From Mytilus edulis (taxonomy: Eukaryota; Mollusca; Bivalvia; Mytilida; Mytilidae): DNA of 64,000 nucleotides. The position numbers and the translations under genes are program-made. The stretch lies in the NCBI RefSeq assembly GCF_963676685.1, contig NC_092344.1, forward strand, positions 45,840,830 to 45,904,829. Reading direction: 5' to 3'. The notes beneath the pieces are model-generated. The model was not told the DNA's origin. It made no database searches and was given only the letters and a program-made list of their open reading frames with translations. Within the stretch, counting starts at the first letter, position 1; the number at the start of each line of letters is the position of its first letter. Positions 21,420 to 34,203 of this stretch are shown here, piece after piece.

Positions 21420-22056
21420 TCAACATATGCATAAATGTTCGTGATAGTCGGGCTCGATGATGTTAAAATTGGCTTTGAGAGTATTTTCATAGATTGAAAT
21501 GATTTCCGTGTACATATTTTATTATCATGCATAAAACGATGCATCCAATGTCGTCTGATAGGACCCGACACTGTTTTAGTATGTCGGCAGCTATAGCTTG
21601 GGTTTGTCCTCTAGCTTAGACTTGATTATAACTAAATATAAAAAAAAATCATTTACCAGTACATGTTAAATCAGTCATAAATCTATAAATGATTCATCAA
21701 TATCATGACAGATATGCCATCATTAGGGGTACAACTATCAATTGTTTGTTTTAAAAGTCTTGATCTATAGTTCGCACTTTTGTGATTGCTCTACATAACT
21801 AATGGTTTAACATTTAACACTTGTCCTCGTCAGACTGCAATAAGTTTATGCGAATATTTCATGATACTTTATATTTTGCTATTAAAAAATAATGAATATA
21901 TTCTTTCTTGTTTAAGTTTCTGTGCTGCAATATTTCAGTAGAATCAGTAAATAATAATAATACATATATATAATGCTCGTGAGAGTCGGGCTCGATGATG
22001 TTAAAATTGGCTTTGAGAGTATTTAAAACAAACAATTGATAGTTGTACCCCTACAG
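21420..22056. repeat. nested direct and inverted repeats
   Basis: A block with GTCGGGCTCGATGATG and TTGGCTTTGAGAGTATT occurs at about 21440-21485 and again at 21977-22022, in the same orientation. A second block (AGGGGTACAACTATCAATTG, about 21725) recurs inverted at about 22027-22053. Together they look like one small element inserted into, or recombined with, another. Confidence 0.6.
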
Positions 22057-22098
22057 ACTGTAAACTAGTGTCAAACTATATATTCAATATTTCAAAAA

Positions 22099-22723
22099 TC
22101 AGAACTCAGTTACTTTCTCATTGTGATATTTAAATAATCTTGTTTTAAAATGTTCTTGAAGTATTAATCTCATATCTTCTATATTAGCGCAAATTATAGA
22201 TATTAATTGACAGTGCTTCGTAAGCCTTTGAAGGCTGGCTGATTGACGTTGTATTAATGTATGTAAAATAATTGTTATATCAGGTTGCACTATAAATAAA
22301 ATTATATATATATATATATATATGTTTTGTAATTATACTAGTTTCGTCGTTTTTGACGTTATCATAACCACTTATACTAATCTAAAATTTGTTAGATTTG
22401 TATTAATTTTAATGGTCACCTGTTGTTTCTGTATCAGTCGCTTCATCTTTAATAAACCCTTGGAATACATGCTGTGATGGACAGCTATTGTGATTCAGAT
22501 TGATAACATTTGTTTCTTTTAAATGTATTTCAAGGTCAAGAATGCCATATGTTGTAAATCTTAAACCTTTAGTTACAATAACACCTATGAATAGTTTGAC
22601 CAGACGATGCTGATCTGATGCTCCATTATATATCATAAATCCATAACCCTGAATTTTCCGTGACGTTTCGTTTTCAGCAGAAACTATCTTATTCATTATT
22701 TCAAACATATAAAAATTTGCCAC
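22099..22723 (-). CDS. hypothetical ORFs, possibly two exons
   Basis: A 104-codon frame (22723-22409) and a 63-codon frame (22290-22099) lie on the same strand, separated by a TA microsatellite region. Their composition is protein-like (for example the segment VKLFIGVIVTKGLRFTTYG and, in the second, CQLISIICANIEDMRLILQE). I recognise no domain and see no clear splice pair. They could be a captured gene fragment or a remnant coding part of the 14.5-kb element. Confidence 0.25.
22303..22323. repeat. (TA)n microsatellite
   Basis: About ten consecutive TA dinucleotides. Confidence 0.85.
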
Positions 22724-23969
22724 AGATTTCAGGTTAAAAGACTGCCGTCAATTATCGGACCTAGTACATTTATTGTGGTTTTTTATTTTCATTTTTTAAT
22801 ATATATTTTTTCCAATAAATTCAAACAAAAAGTAATCTATAATGAGTTTCAGTCAACAGATGTATTTTATTACATTGACCGTTTGAACATCGACTTTGAA
22901 TAAGTCAGTTTGGATTTTATAATTTTATATGGAGCCCAGGGCCGTAACTACATGGTCTGATGTTGGAAATAAATTTTAAAAAGCTGAAACAAAAGCTTTT
23001 CTTCAGATCATATTGTTTTCACGGCGAGTGTCTTGCAAAAATCAGTTGATTTCTCTTCACTTTTTGATGTTGCCCCTGTATATTTTTCGTGATCCATCTT
23101 TATAATCAGTGTTAAAGGTCTATTATTGTAGTTATGTGTCTTATCTGTACCCGGGTTTGATTTTTGTTCATTTATTGTCCTACTTTTTGACTAAATTCTA
23201 AGTGTTGATTTTCTTTTGCAAATCTAGTAAATTTTTTTAACTTGGGAGTTTTCTTATACCGAAGGACCTTTTGTCTAATTAAAAAAACTACATGAAATTG
23301 TTAGAATATTATCGAAATTAGAGCTACGATGACGGGTGAACGGTTGTGTGGTTTGACAATGCTGCATGTCCACCGATGTCCAGATATTGTGCGAGAAAAT
23401 ATTTTAAGAAAATACGATGCTACTGAACACAGAAAAATTTGGCCTTTTTTTTTTATAGATATAACTAGATAGCTGACATGCGTTAAATTAACACGAGGCC
23501 ACCAATCTCCCGGTATTAAGTCAATTAAAAAAAAAACATCAATGTATTGCCATATGACCTTTAACATTGAAGGACTAAACTTGCATTAAGTCGTGCGAAT
23601 ATCAATCTTTTTATGCCATATGTAGATCTTATTTGAGTTGTTGGGTTACTGCGTGTTGATGTTTAAATCCAAAATCATTATTCTTTACTTCTTAAAAAAT
23701 CAAACAAACTTTAGTTAATCGCATGAATTCACCGTTACAACGTACGGCCATGGTTACAAGTAGAATATAAAATGAATGAAGTGGTTATATCGCGCATTAA
23801 ATTACATACAATCAATATTTCAAAAATATAGTCTCATCATTTTATGCCATTTATATCAATACAATATGCATTAAAATCTTTTATCTTGAATAATGCAGAT
23901 AGGTGAAATTAAACAAATATCTGGAATTAAGAATTGATACTAGTACTCTAAATCCGAAGAGTATAAGTA
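22724..23969. other. no gene seen
   Basis: AT-rich interior of the 14.5-kb element. The minus-strand frame at 23301-23567 is low in coding character and not supported. Confidence 0.4.
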
Positions 23970-24903
23970 CAGAAGCGTATTAGCGCCACACATTTTTATT
24001 TTTTGTTTTTCTTCCTATCTTATCGTTATAACACAAACCTTTGCGAAATAACACAAACATGTGTGTTATAACACAAAGTGATCTTTGCGATATAACGCAA
24101 ATCTTTGCGAAATAACGCAAACCTTTGCAATACAACGCTAACCTTTGCGTTATATCGCAAATATCTTGATTGCAATCATTCATTAAGTTTTGTATAAATG
24201 TCCGTCTGTCATTCATTTCGGTTGTAATTTACTAGTTACTGTAGATAAAAAAAAAGATACATACAAGGCCAAATCATTATAATAAATATGCATAGGAATA
24301 ATGGAATACTTGAAGTACAATTATACATAAATTAAGATTGATTTGTGCATCAGAAAAGTATATAATTTAACAAGAAAATAGATGTAGTATAGTATATAGG
24401 AAAGATCAAGAATAATGTCTTACAATTGTGAAACTTCATAGTCAAATACACAAAATGATATTTTTGCTTTAATTGCCTCAATTTTCTTGGTATACTAGTA
24501 GTAACATGGATATCGTTTTGGGGGACCTTTATATAGTTTGCTGTTCGGTGTGAGCCAATGCTCCGTGTTGAAGACCGTACTTTGTCCTATGATGGTTTAC
24601 TTTAACGAATAGTGACTTAGATGGAGAGTTTTCTCATTGGCACTACTACCACATCTTCTTATATTTTCTACTCATTATTATTCAATGATATGTTCTAATT
24701 ATTCAAGCATTTTACTTTGCAATGACTACAAAGGTGATAAATTTTAATATATTCAGGCTCCTGCATTAATAACTGCTGTTTCTTTTAAATCTTTAATAAG
24801 ATTATATTAAAAACAAATGTTTGCGTTATTTCGCAAAGCTTTGCGTTAAACGCAAAGATATGAAAAATAATTAAAAAAAATGTGTGGCGCTAACACGCTT
24901 CCG
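23970..24903. mobile_element. 0.93-kb inverted-repeat element with TTTGCG arrays
   Basis: Terminal inverted repeats GAAGCGT(A/G)TTAGCGCCACAC are followed by T-rich tracts. TA flanks both sides (23968-23969, 24904-24905), consistent with a TA target duplication. The subterminal regions hold inverted arrays of AACGCAAA/CTTTGCGTTAT motifs (24025-24170 and 24818-24862). A family A repeat fragment lies inside (24535-24665). Non-autonomous. Confidence 0.75.
24535..24665 (+). repeat. dispersed repeat, family A
   Basis: Same family as 920-1105: GCTCCGTGTTGAAGACCGTA to CTCATTGGCAC and ACCACATCTTC. Confidence 0.65.
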
Positions 24904-25879
24904 TATATTAGTTTAAGTATAAGCTAAAATAATTGATAGGTAATGGATTTCCTTTTTGAGATATTTTTTTTCGCGGGAATTGGCTGACTTGGACTTTTAC
25001 CTTATTTAGCATAGGCAATATTTGGCTCTCAATCGTGAGAGAAGGAATCTAGAATCAGCTTGAATTTGGTTAATGACCTTTTATGAGATATTGGTTGATT
25101 GATTGTTGGTTGCTAGGCGTTCAATGGCAAATATGTCATGCATATTCAGGACGAGAAAAAATAAAAAATAAATGCATAGGTAGGTTCTGTAATAGAGCAT
25201 CTGGGATTAAGGTCAGATAAATTAAGACAACCAAGGAAATGAGGGTATATTGGATAGGGACAGACATTTAGCCATGCGGACTCAGCATGGAGTTGTTGCA
25301 AGGAATCTTAATTTTCAAAGAGCGTGGCACTCTCTTTACACACATGACATCGGATTGGGTGTCTCCATTCTGACCAGATGTTGCTGCACATTTGTACATC
25401 CCGCACAGCCAAACGGATGACCCTATTTGACGAGGGTTTTAATACTGGTCCCCAGTTACCCTTGTGGATATGATAAATTGAAGTCTTATATGCAATGAAA
25501 AGAGGATAATACATGTATGGGGGAAACATGTTACCCTGTATTGTAAAAAAAACAAACCACAAGGAGTCCGAAAAGTTGACACAAATTCCTAAACCTGAGA
25601 TGAATACATGCTTACATGTATTCCTCTGTTTCTAATTTCCGTACCATATTCCTTTTTTGCTTTAAAAAAACCCACCCATTTTCAAGTTGGTTACTTACTA
25701 GTAATCCTCATTCCTTATTCGTTACATTACACGCTTATATTGTAATTTCACCTCTAAGAATCCATAGCTAACACCTGGGGTTTAAGTCATAAAACTTTGC
25801 TCAGTGTTCGGAGCACACAAATTATGCTCGAAACATGAAATCTAGCATTTTGATTGGTTGATTTTGGAGTATGAGTACA

Positions 25880-27310
25880 ACAAATTTATTCGAAAGTTTT
25901 ATGACTTCAAGGCCAGAGACAGAGTATACCACAGTCATTACAAGCGAATAAGGAATGAAAGGTAACAGTGTATCAGTCGAGCGCCGAAACCAGTGTGTAC
26001 ACACTAATAGGGTTACTTCACATAAAAGAACCCATAGCTAACACCAGAGACAAGAATAAAATCGGAATTAAATGGAACGTAAAACACACGTATTACAAAC
26101 GAATAAGGAACGAATAAGTAACTGAGTATCAGTCGAGCGCTCAAACTGGTTCATACGACTTAATGGGGTGATTTCACCCCGAAGAACTCATAGCTACATG
26201 TAACACCAGAGACAAGAAAACAATTGTAAAGATTTGTTTAAAAGGTACAACGTATTACACACGCATTACAAGCGAATAAGAAACTAATAGGTAAAAGGGT
26301 ATCAGTTGAGCGCTGACACGGGTACATACGCGCTAATAATGTTATTTTACTTCTAAGTACCCATAAGTTACACTAAATTTCTATACTAAAGACAAGAAAT
26401 TTGTTTACAACAATTTATTTGAAAAGTGCAAAGTATAACACACGTATTACAAGTGAATAGTAGACGACGAAAAAGTAACCGGGTATCAGTCGAGCGCTGA
26501 AACGTGTATATTATATACACGCTAATAGGGTTATTTCACCTTTTAGAACTCATAGCAAACACCAGAGACATGAACAAAAATGAAAAGATAAAATTGAGAA
26601 TGCATGAGAATGCATATGTCAGGCAAAAAGACAACAACCCGACCAAAGGGCAGATAACATCCGAAGGCCACCAATGGGTTTTCAACACAGCGAGAAAATC
26701 CCGCACCCGGAGGTGATCATCAGCTGGCCCCTAAATAAAATTGTGTACTAGTTCAGTGAAAATGGACGGTCACACATAACTCTAAAAGTAAACATATACA
26801 AGTACTAAATAAAACTAGATACCCTAAGGAACATTTAGTTAAAGTTTGAAGGTATTTGGCCCTTTAGTTTCAGAGGAGAAGATTTTTTTAATAGTTAACC
26901 ACGACAGACGACGGACGACGACGGACGCAAAGTAAAGGCATAATCTAAGATGGGGGCCCTTCGGGCCCCGTTGAGCTTAAAATACACACACTGACAAAAT
27001 CAAGCTCATGACTTGAGACAGGCGCAAAAATACGGAGTTGTCAAACCAAGAATTTATTTAAAAGGTGCAACGTATAACAAGCGAATAAGGAATGAATAAG
27101 AAACAGGGCAAAGTCGAGCGCTGAAGCGGGTACATACGCGCTTATAGGGTTATTTCACCTATAAGAACCCATATAGCTAGCACCAGAGACCAGAAAAATC
27201 AGAATGATTCTTTTTAAAGGTGCAACATATAACACACGTATTTTAAGCAAAAAAGGAAATAATAAGTAACAGGGTATCAGTCGACCGCTGAAACGATTAC
27301 GGGATCCCGC
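25880..27310. repeat. about 165-bp tandem repeat, six copies
   Basis: Units share GCGAATAAGGAA, then CAGTCGAGCGCTGAAACGGG, then CGCTAATAGGGTTATTTCACC and a tract with AACACCAGAGAC. The GTCGAGCGC landmark falls near 25977, 26143, 26306, 26489, 27115 and 27278. A family C plus family D insertion separates copies four and five. A seventh copy lies at 30050-30210. Confidence 0.75.
26585..27045 (+). repeat. dispersed repeats of families C and D inside the tandem array
   Basis: Family C head (GACAACAACCCGACC) at about 26630, a family D tail at 26800-26985 with GACGACGGACGACGACGGAC, then the family C tail. The D fragment ends in a tight hairpin (GGGGGCCCTTCGGGCCCC). The order suggests D inserted in C. 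Confidence 0.6.
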
Positions 27311-28799
27311 TTACATGTTTAACCCCGCCACATTCTACACGCACGCTACTGGTGTTACTTTGGTAAAATCACGGACAAGACACATTCATCTTCTTAATTT
27401 TTAAACATAAAAGTTGATATTATAAAGTGTTGTATATCATTTTAAAGCTTTTAAACTCTTCTTTCAGATTATTGCAATTTTGTGTATGTAACAGACCATT
27501 TTCATTAATCAAAACTCAATAAAACCTTTATTTTGCAATATAATTTCCTTGTCCCGCGTTACACTTTTAGTTTTGTGAAATTCTGAATACCGTAAAAACA
27601 TATAAATTTTATTACCAAACGATATAAAAGTTTATCTAGAACAAGCAATTCATAATTGGGCGTTGACGTAATGTTGATTTTTTTCTCTCGAAAAGACGGA
27701 AATATAAAAAAAGGGCATCAAGATGATACAAATTATGTGTCCCATGCACAAAAGGTTGTCATAATTTTTGTTAAATTGTCCAAAAAAAGGGAATTCCAGA
27801 GCAATCCCCGTGTCGAAAGTAAATAATTCTTATACTAGTATTTTGTACAAAGATCACACTTTCGCCTCCTGCAATAATCAGGAATTTAAAAAATGAATTC
27901 TTATTTTTCGAGTTGAATAGCAATGTCCGACATTTTGTCCCCTTCAAACCAAATTAAACGTAGGGTTACGTTTTCTGTTTTTTTCATGATGTTTATTCAA
28001 TATAGTGCCATTCGCTACATAAAAAATCTTATAATGGATAAAAGTACAAAAAATTATCTCTATTTTGGTATTAAATTCCCATAAATTAAATCTAATATAC
28101 GAGATATCAGATAAAACTAAAATGTCCGATACAATGTCCCCACCTACGATTTGACGTTATTTAATAAAATATACTTCTAACGTTCCGTCTAATTGTCATT
28201 ATTGCGGTTTTCACATACGATTTGGAATACGTCTATTTTATTTTGTTGCTTAATAAGAAAACTTAAAATTAATGTTTTATGTTGAAGCTCTACCGATTCA
28301 TAGAGAAGGGGTTGGGAGAGATTTTCTCGCGGAACTGAAGTGTTTTCCGGACTATAATAGTCGGATCCGCTATAATACAAATAAAAAGAAAAAAAAAACA
28401 GCAATGATAACTGTTCCCGCTAATTCCCTTGCATATATTTGTGCAGAACTGAAATGCTAGATATGCCGTAGTCCTTTCGCCTTGACATTCTGGAGTGCAA
28501 AGATGAGTGCATTTGCAGTGCATAGTTAAAAAAGTAATCGACTGCCTTTATAATTAAAATGTATATAAAACAAATGGTTTCAATTCAAGTTACTTTTTTA
28601 TTTTTAATTTGTTAATAAAACTAAAGCTTAACATCTTTTATCTAAGAAAAAACAATTAATCCTTTCTTAGGAAAAAAAATCAATCCTTTAAAATTTATTG
28701 TAAAAAAGCAACTGAACAACATGCATTCCAACGTTTTTATTTTGGCTTACGTCTTTGAGTGTGTAACGTTAGGTGACACCAGTATCGTGCGACGTTTCT
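27311..28799. other. no gene seen
   Basis: AT-rich stretch. Overlapping short frames at 28189-28523 on both strands do not agree on a coding strand and match nothing I know. Confidence 0.4.
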
Positions 28800-30040
28800 G
28801 TATGTATGTGTCTGTCCCAAGCCAGGAGCCTGTAATTCAGTAGTTGTCGTTTTTTGATGTGTTACATATTTGTTTTTCTTTCATTTTTGTACATAAATTA
28901 GGCAGTTAAGCCTCGGTCACACCTTACCGGATGGCACTAACGGACGCCTAGCGGATGAAAATAAAAGTTGTCCGTTGACAAAATTGTTATCCGTTGGGAG
29001 TCCGTTGATGTACTGACCGAATAAAACGGACGTTTAACGAATGCATAACGGACATGCAACGGATATGCAACGTACGAGAAACGGAAACGTACCGGACAGA
29101 ACGGATGTCGAACGTACACCCAACGGACGAGTGCCGCATAAAACGGACACCTAACGGAAGCGTACCGGATAAAGCAGATGAACAAGATATACGGAAAAAT
29201 TAAAGACGACAATAATAATACATGTAAATCGCATAAATATTCAAAATGTTTCTGTGTAACTGGTTTTGGTTTGTTCTTCAAAATGCCACCAGAGGGCAGT
29301 GTCTTGCCTGAATAAGAGCTGATTGATTGTGAAGACGTGCCTTTACTCTAAGATCGATTATGAATAATAAGAATTCACGAACCTAAAGAAATCTGACATA
29401 CCAATAATTGCCATTTCTGACGCGAAATTTTCAATTGGCATTTATCCGTTTCAGATCCGTTCACCATCCGTTTTATCCGTTATATACGTCCGGTAGGAGT
29501 CCGTTTCTCATTCGTTTTACATCCGTTGGTGAATTTATCTTCCAGACCTCCAACGGACGTATGACGGACACGTAACGGATACAAAAATGAAACGAAACGG
29601 ACAAGTACCGTACAAAACGGACGGCTAACGGACGTTCAACGGACATTTTATCCGTTGGACGTCAGTTCAAAGTTTTGAACATGCTCAAAATTTTCCACAG
29701 AACGGACGTCGACGGATCAAACGTACGCTTAACGGACATGCAAACGATATGGACGGACGTCTAACGGATAAGAACGGACGTCTAACGGACATGAACGGAT
29801 TGAAAAAAAGTTATCCGTTAGGCGTCCGTTCGAGCTATCCGGTAAGATGTGACCGAGGCTTTAGTTTTTCTCGTTTAAACTTTATTACATATGTCATTTC
29901 GGGGGCTTTTATAGCTGACTATGCGGTATGGCTTTGCTCATTGTTCAAGACCGTACAGTGACCTATAGTTGTTAATTTCTGTGTCATTTGGGCTCTTGTG
30001 GAAAGTTGTCTCATTGGCAATTATACCACATCTTCTTTTT
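28800..30040 (+). repeat. dispersed repeat, family B, split by an insertion
   Basis: The left part (28800-28908) and right part (29861-30040, with GCGGTATGGCTTTGCTCATT and GTCTCATTGGCAATTATACC) form one continuous family B copy once the element at 28909-29860 is removed. The uninterrupted form is seen at 58440-58715. Confidence 0.75.
28909..29860. mobile_element. 0.95-kb inverted-repeat element with ACGGAC arrays, TTA target duplication
   Basis: Terminal inverted repeats start AGCCTCGGTCACACCTTACC (28909, inverse ending 29860) and are flanked by TTA on both sides (28906-28908, 29861-29863). The uninterrupted site is visible in the family B copy near 58490. The arms hold dense inverted arrays of AACGGACGTCTAACGGA-type motifs. 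A 3-bp TTA duplication points to the PIF/Harbinger group. It has no coding capacity. Confidence 0.8.
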
Positions 30041-30249
30041 TAATATGCGCTAATAGGGTTATTTCACCTCCAAGAATCTATTGCTACATGTAACACAAGT
30101 GACAAAGAAAAAAAGTAACCGTTTTTTAAAAGGTGCAACGTTTAACACATGTTACAAGCGAATAAGTAACAGGGAATCAGTCAAGCGCTGAAATGGGTAC
30201 CTTCGCGCTTAAAGTAATTTCACCTATTATGATCTATTATATACAAACC

Positions 30250-30424
30250 AAGAAATTTTACCAGTGATATTAAGAAAGTAAAGCACGTAAATTGTAGACA
30301 TATAATGAGTAACAAATAAGGACTAATGAATAGGTAATGAATAAGGAATAAAGAATAAGTGACGAATAGGTATCGAATAAAGAATAAGTTACGAATAAGG
30401 AATAAGGAATAGTAACCAACTTGA
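30250..30424. repeat. GAATAAGG-type short tandem repeats
   Basis: Irregular repeats of GAATAAGGAATAA, GAATAGGTA and ACGAATAAG fill the right end of the 4.7-kb composite. Confidence 0.65.
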
Positions 30425-30559
30425 CGACCCTCATTTTGAGTACTATTTTACTTCAAATTCAGCATTTAACATTACATACGTAATTTTTGGAGAGCAATAT
30501 TAAAAACGTCTAGTGTTTCTTTGTTTAGATTGTAATGGAGCTGATTTGAATCAATATTT

Positions 30560-31580
30560 TTTTTAGTTTTTTGTCGAGCCTGCGACTTTTGTCGCAGAAG
30601 CTCGACATAGGGATAGTGATCCGGCGGCGGCGGCGTCGGTGTTAGCTCACTTCTTAAAAGCTTTATATTTTAGAAGGTGGGATACCTGGATGCTTCATAC
30701 TTTGTATATGGATGCCTCATGTTACGAAGTTTCCGTCAGTCACATGTCCAATGTCCTTGACCTCATTTTCATGGTTCAGTGACTACTTCAAAAAAAAGTT
30801 AAGATTTTTTGTAATGTTAAATTCTCTCTTATTATAAGTAATAGGATAACTATATTTGGTATGTGCGTACCTTGCAAGGTCCTCTTGCCCGTCAGACAGT
30901 TTTCACTTGACCTCGACCTCATTTCATGGATCAGTGAACAAGGTTAAGTTTTGGTGGTCAAGTCCATATCTGAGATACTATAAGCAATAGGTCTAGTGTA
31001 TTCGGTGTATGGAAGCACTGTAAGGTGTACATGTCCAACTGGCAGGTGTCATCTGACCTTGACCTCATTTTCATGGTTCGGTGGTTATAGTTAAGTTTTT
31101 GTGTTTTGGTCTGTTTTTCTTATACTGTATGCAATAGGTCTTCTATATTTTGTGTATGGAATGGTTGTAAGGTGTACAGGTCTACCTGGCAGGTGTCTTA
31201 TGACCTTGACCTCATTTTCATGGTTCAGTGGTCAAAGTTAAGTTTTTGAGTTTTGGCCTTTTTTTCTAATACTATATGCAATAGGTCAACTATATTTGGT
31301 GTATGGAAATATTTCAAGATCTACATGTCAGTCGCGCAGGTTTTATTTGACCTTGACCTCATTTTTACGGTTCATTGCTCAGTGTTAAGCTTTTGTGTTT
31401 TGGTCTGTTTTTCTTAAACTATAAGCAATAAGTCAATTTTATTTGTTGTATGGAAGAATTGTAAGTTGTACATGCCTACCTGGCATTGTTCATCTGACCT
31501 TGACCTCATTTTCATGGTTCAAAGGTCAATGTTTAGTTTTCTTGGTTTATGTTAAGTTCATGTGACAGTTGTAATAAAGC
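30560..31580 (+). repeat. dispersed repeat with six ~147-bp monomers
   Basis: Opens with TTTTGTCGAGCCTGCGACTT and a GGCGGCGGCGGCGTCGG run. Then CTTGACCTCATTTTCATGG recurs, with its CCTC at 30761, 30917, 31063, 31210, 31357 and 31504 (spacing 156 then about 147). I recognise this as a common bivalve repeat. Confidence 0.75.
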
Positions 31581-33756
31581 TTTATTATTAGGACTATCAA
31601 CATAATATCAATGATTAGTAAAGAAGGCGTGACATTTCAGTGTGTGCACTCTTGTTTTTTATATCAATTATACATAAATTACGTTACTTGAAATCTAATA
31701 TCCTATTGAATACGCCGGCATATAGAGAGAAAATACACACAATAATCTGGGTCCAAAGCAACTTTGCCGTCAAAAAAAGGAAAATTAACAACAAAGAACA
31801 AAAAATCGTCTCTTTTTTTAATAGTAAGAGTTTTTCGTGTGAAACTGGAATATAATATTTCAAATCTAGCAAAATACAATCATTTCTGTATATTAAAGAT
31901 TTATTTTCAGCAAGTTCCTATGCGTAAATTTCCGCAGAAAATGCGATTTTTTTTTAGTTAAAGCAAAAATATCATCAAGATAACGGTAAGTGTTTTTTAA
32001 ATTTACTCCAGACGGATCTTTTCTGAGATTGGCAATTAACACTCTTATCACAGTTTCAGAAAAAGGCTTTTGTATGAGTTACAGAAAAATAAATCTACAA
32101 TCGTGAATTTAACATAACATCAAAATAAAACCTTATAACATGACCGATTAATTACCGAACCACACTGTGATATGATTGGTCTTCCAGGTGAAATAACATT
32201 CAAGTTCATTTGATCCAGCCTGTGGTCACTGTTGTATTTGTTTTAACTTCTGCGTTTCGAGACGGGAGCTTTTTGGAGGAATATAAACTCTACCTTTATA
32301 TTTTAATAGCTGGAAATGATCAATTTGACAAAGATAATTGATTGTGTCATTAGTAAGTAATATTCCAAGATAGGATTGCCTTGAAGTTACACCATGACCT
32401 TCCCTTTCTGTATTTTGATTCTAATGCAGATGATTTAAGTCCAAAGTGTTCAGTTTCAATAAGAAAACCCTGCATGAGTATATTAGATATTGTTTTTATT
32501 TCATGATTTTTTTTTTCGAATATAAAAACTGACAAATTCATGTTGACATTGCACAAAATAAAATGATAAATTATAAAAATATCTTGCAATTTAACTTAAT
32601 CCTTAATGTACAAATAGTCCCCGAACATCCTATTTCCATTACTGATTTCCCCGGTTGTAAGTACTGATGCTCCCAAATTTTGAAGCAGTATGCAGTATAT
32701 CCTTAAAAAATAAAGATATAACCAGGAATATTTGCAGTACATATAATATATATATATAATAGTACGAATGAGGGTTTGGTGAAGAGGGGAAGAGAAAGAA
32801 GATGTTGGGTCAATTAATAATTCAATATATACGAGTGTTCCATTTCAGTGTCAAATGTTACAACCGAATGTTTATATGACTTAGCAATTGGAATGTCCTG
32901 GCTTTAAAAAAATAAAGTTTAGATATGGAAAGTAAAATTAGTAACTATTCTTTGTTTTCCGTCTTATCTAAATTGTAAAATAAATTGCCATTCCCTTAAC
33001 CATTCGTCCAACTTATCATTTCGTGGTCAATACCTGGTTCGATTGGCAGTGTATTAAGACCGAGATGCTAGTCCAAACATCATCAGAAAAAATATCTACT
33101 AATAAAACGAGTTAATCAAATATATCATTAGTTTATATGAAATATTCTAGTCTTAGTTTTTACTGATTCTTGAAGGACTTCAGCGGGGAAATGACCAAAT
33201 ACAGATTGTTTATTATCCAACGTTATCAAATAACTTAGAAAAGTCAGACAAAAAACAAAAAATAGAAGTAGCTAATTTTTTTTAGACTGAGTAATTATAA
33301 TTAAACTGCTTAAAAAAACACCAGGTATATACATTTCTATGAGTTGATGAACAGTTTGCCATTTTAGGCTGAATTTTGACAATATTTATAACACGTTTGT
33401 TTCTCGTTATTAAATACAGTTAAACTTTCTTATTAAAACGCTCTCTCCATTGCTCTATACCATAACGACTTGTTACATATATATCGGACATAAATCGGAA
33501 CGTGGATGCTATGTCCACCTTTTTTTTTAAAGATTTCAATAACAATTGCAATAAAACAATTATAGAGAAGATACATTCTTCAAGTGATTTATTAAAAACT
33601 ATTGAATTAAAGAATTGATAGAGTTTTTGAATATCATCAACAACGTAATTCAATAATATAGAAAACGTATGATAGATACTGTTTCATGTCTGTGGGCGAA
33701 ATATGGTAGAGGACACTTTTTCCTTTTCTTTCTTAAAAATAAGACAAAATTAATAT
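31581..33756. other. no gene seen
   Basis: AT-rich interior of the 14.5-kb element. Short frames (31640-31961, 32350-32589, 33420-33653) show no recognised motif. Confidence 0.4.
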
Positions 33757-34203
33757 AGAATGAAATTCAAAACAGTGTGGCTGTGGCCATTGATTGACAC
33801 ATTAAATTCATCCATTGACTGGGACAATTTACGTGAACGTTTGTCTGTAACGACCACTGTTCACGTCGTACCTACGATAGACATTTAAACTGTGGGGTCA
33901 CCAAAGGTTTCTTAACGCCTTTAATTATAAAATAATTCGAAAAATTAATCAGGAATAACCTTTATGTTTTGATTTATATAATTGATATAAATCAAAACAT
34001 CGTGTTATTTCTGATTAATTTTTCGAATTACTTTATTAAGGTGTTGAGAACCTTTGGTGACCCTATAGTTTAAGTGTCTTTAAAAAGTACATAGTGAGCA
34101 GTGGTCGTTACATACAAACGTTCACCTAAATTGTCCCAGTCAATGGATGAATTTAATGTGCCAATCAATGGCCACAGCCACACTGTTTTGAATTTCATTC
34201 TAT
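33757..34203. mobile_element. 447-bp palindromic MITE
   Basis: The two halves (about 33757-33975 and 33985-34203) are inverted copies. The ends read TAGAATGAAATTC / GAATTTCATTCTA and the inner stem holds ATTCGAAAAATTAATCAG. A TA at each border fits a Tc1/mariner-type MITE. No coding content. Confidence 0.8.

Larger units (their letters stand above)
25682..30424. mobile_element. 4.7-kb composite with short inverted ends
   Basis: TCAAGTTGGTTAC at 25682-25694 is the exact inverse of 30412-30424. Inside each end are CCTTATTCG/CGAATAAGG motifs. The same AAGTTGGTT end and CCTTATTCG motif build the unrelated-locus foldback at 53707-60497, so the two are probably related families. A target duplication is not clear. 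The interior is a broken tandem array plus later insertions. Confidence 0.5.

Noticed and set aside
30560-31580. GGCGGCGGCGG-rich start considered as a promoter CpG region
   Set aside because: It is part of a dispersed bivalve repeat with 147-bp monomers and is not next to any gene.
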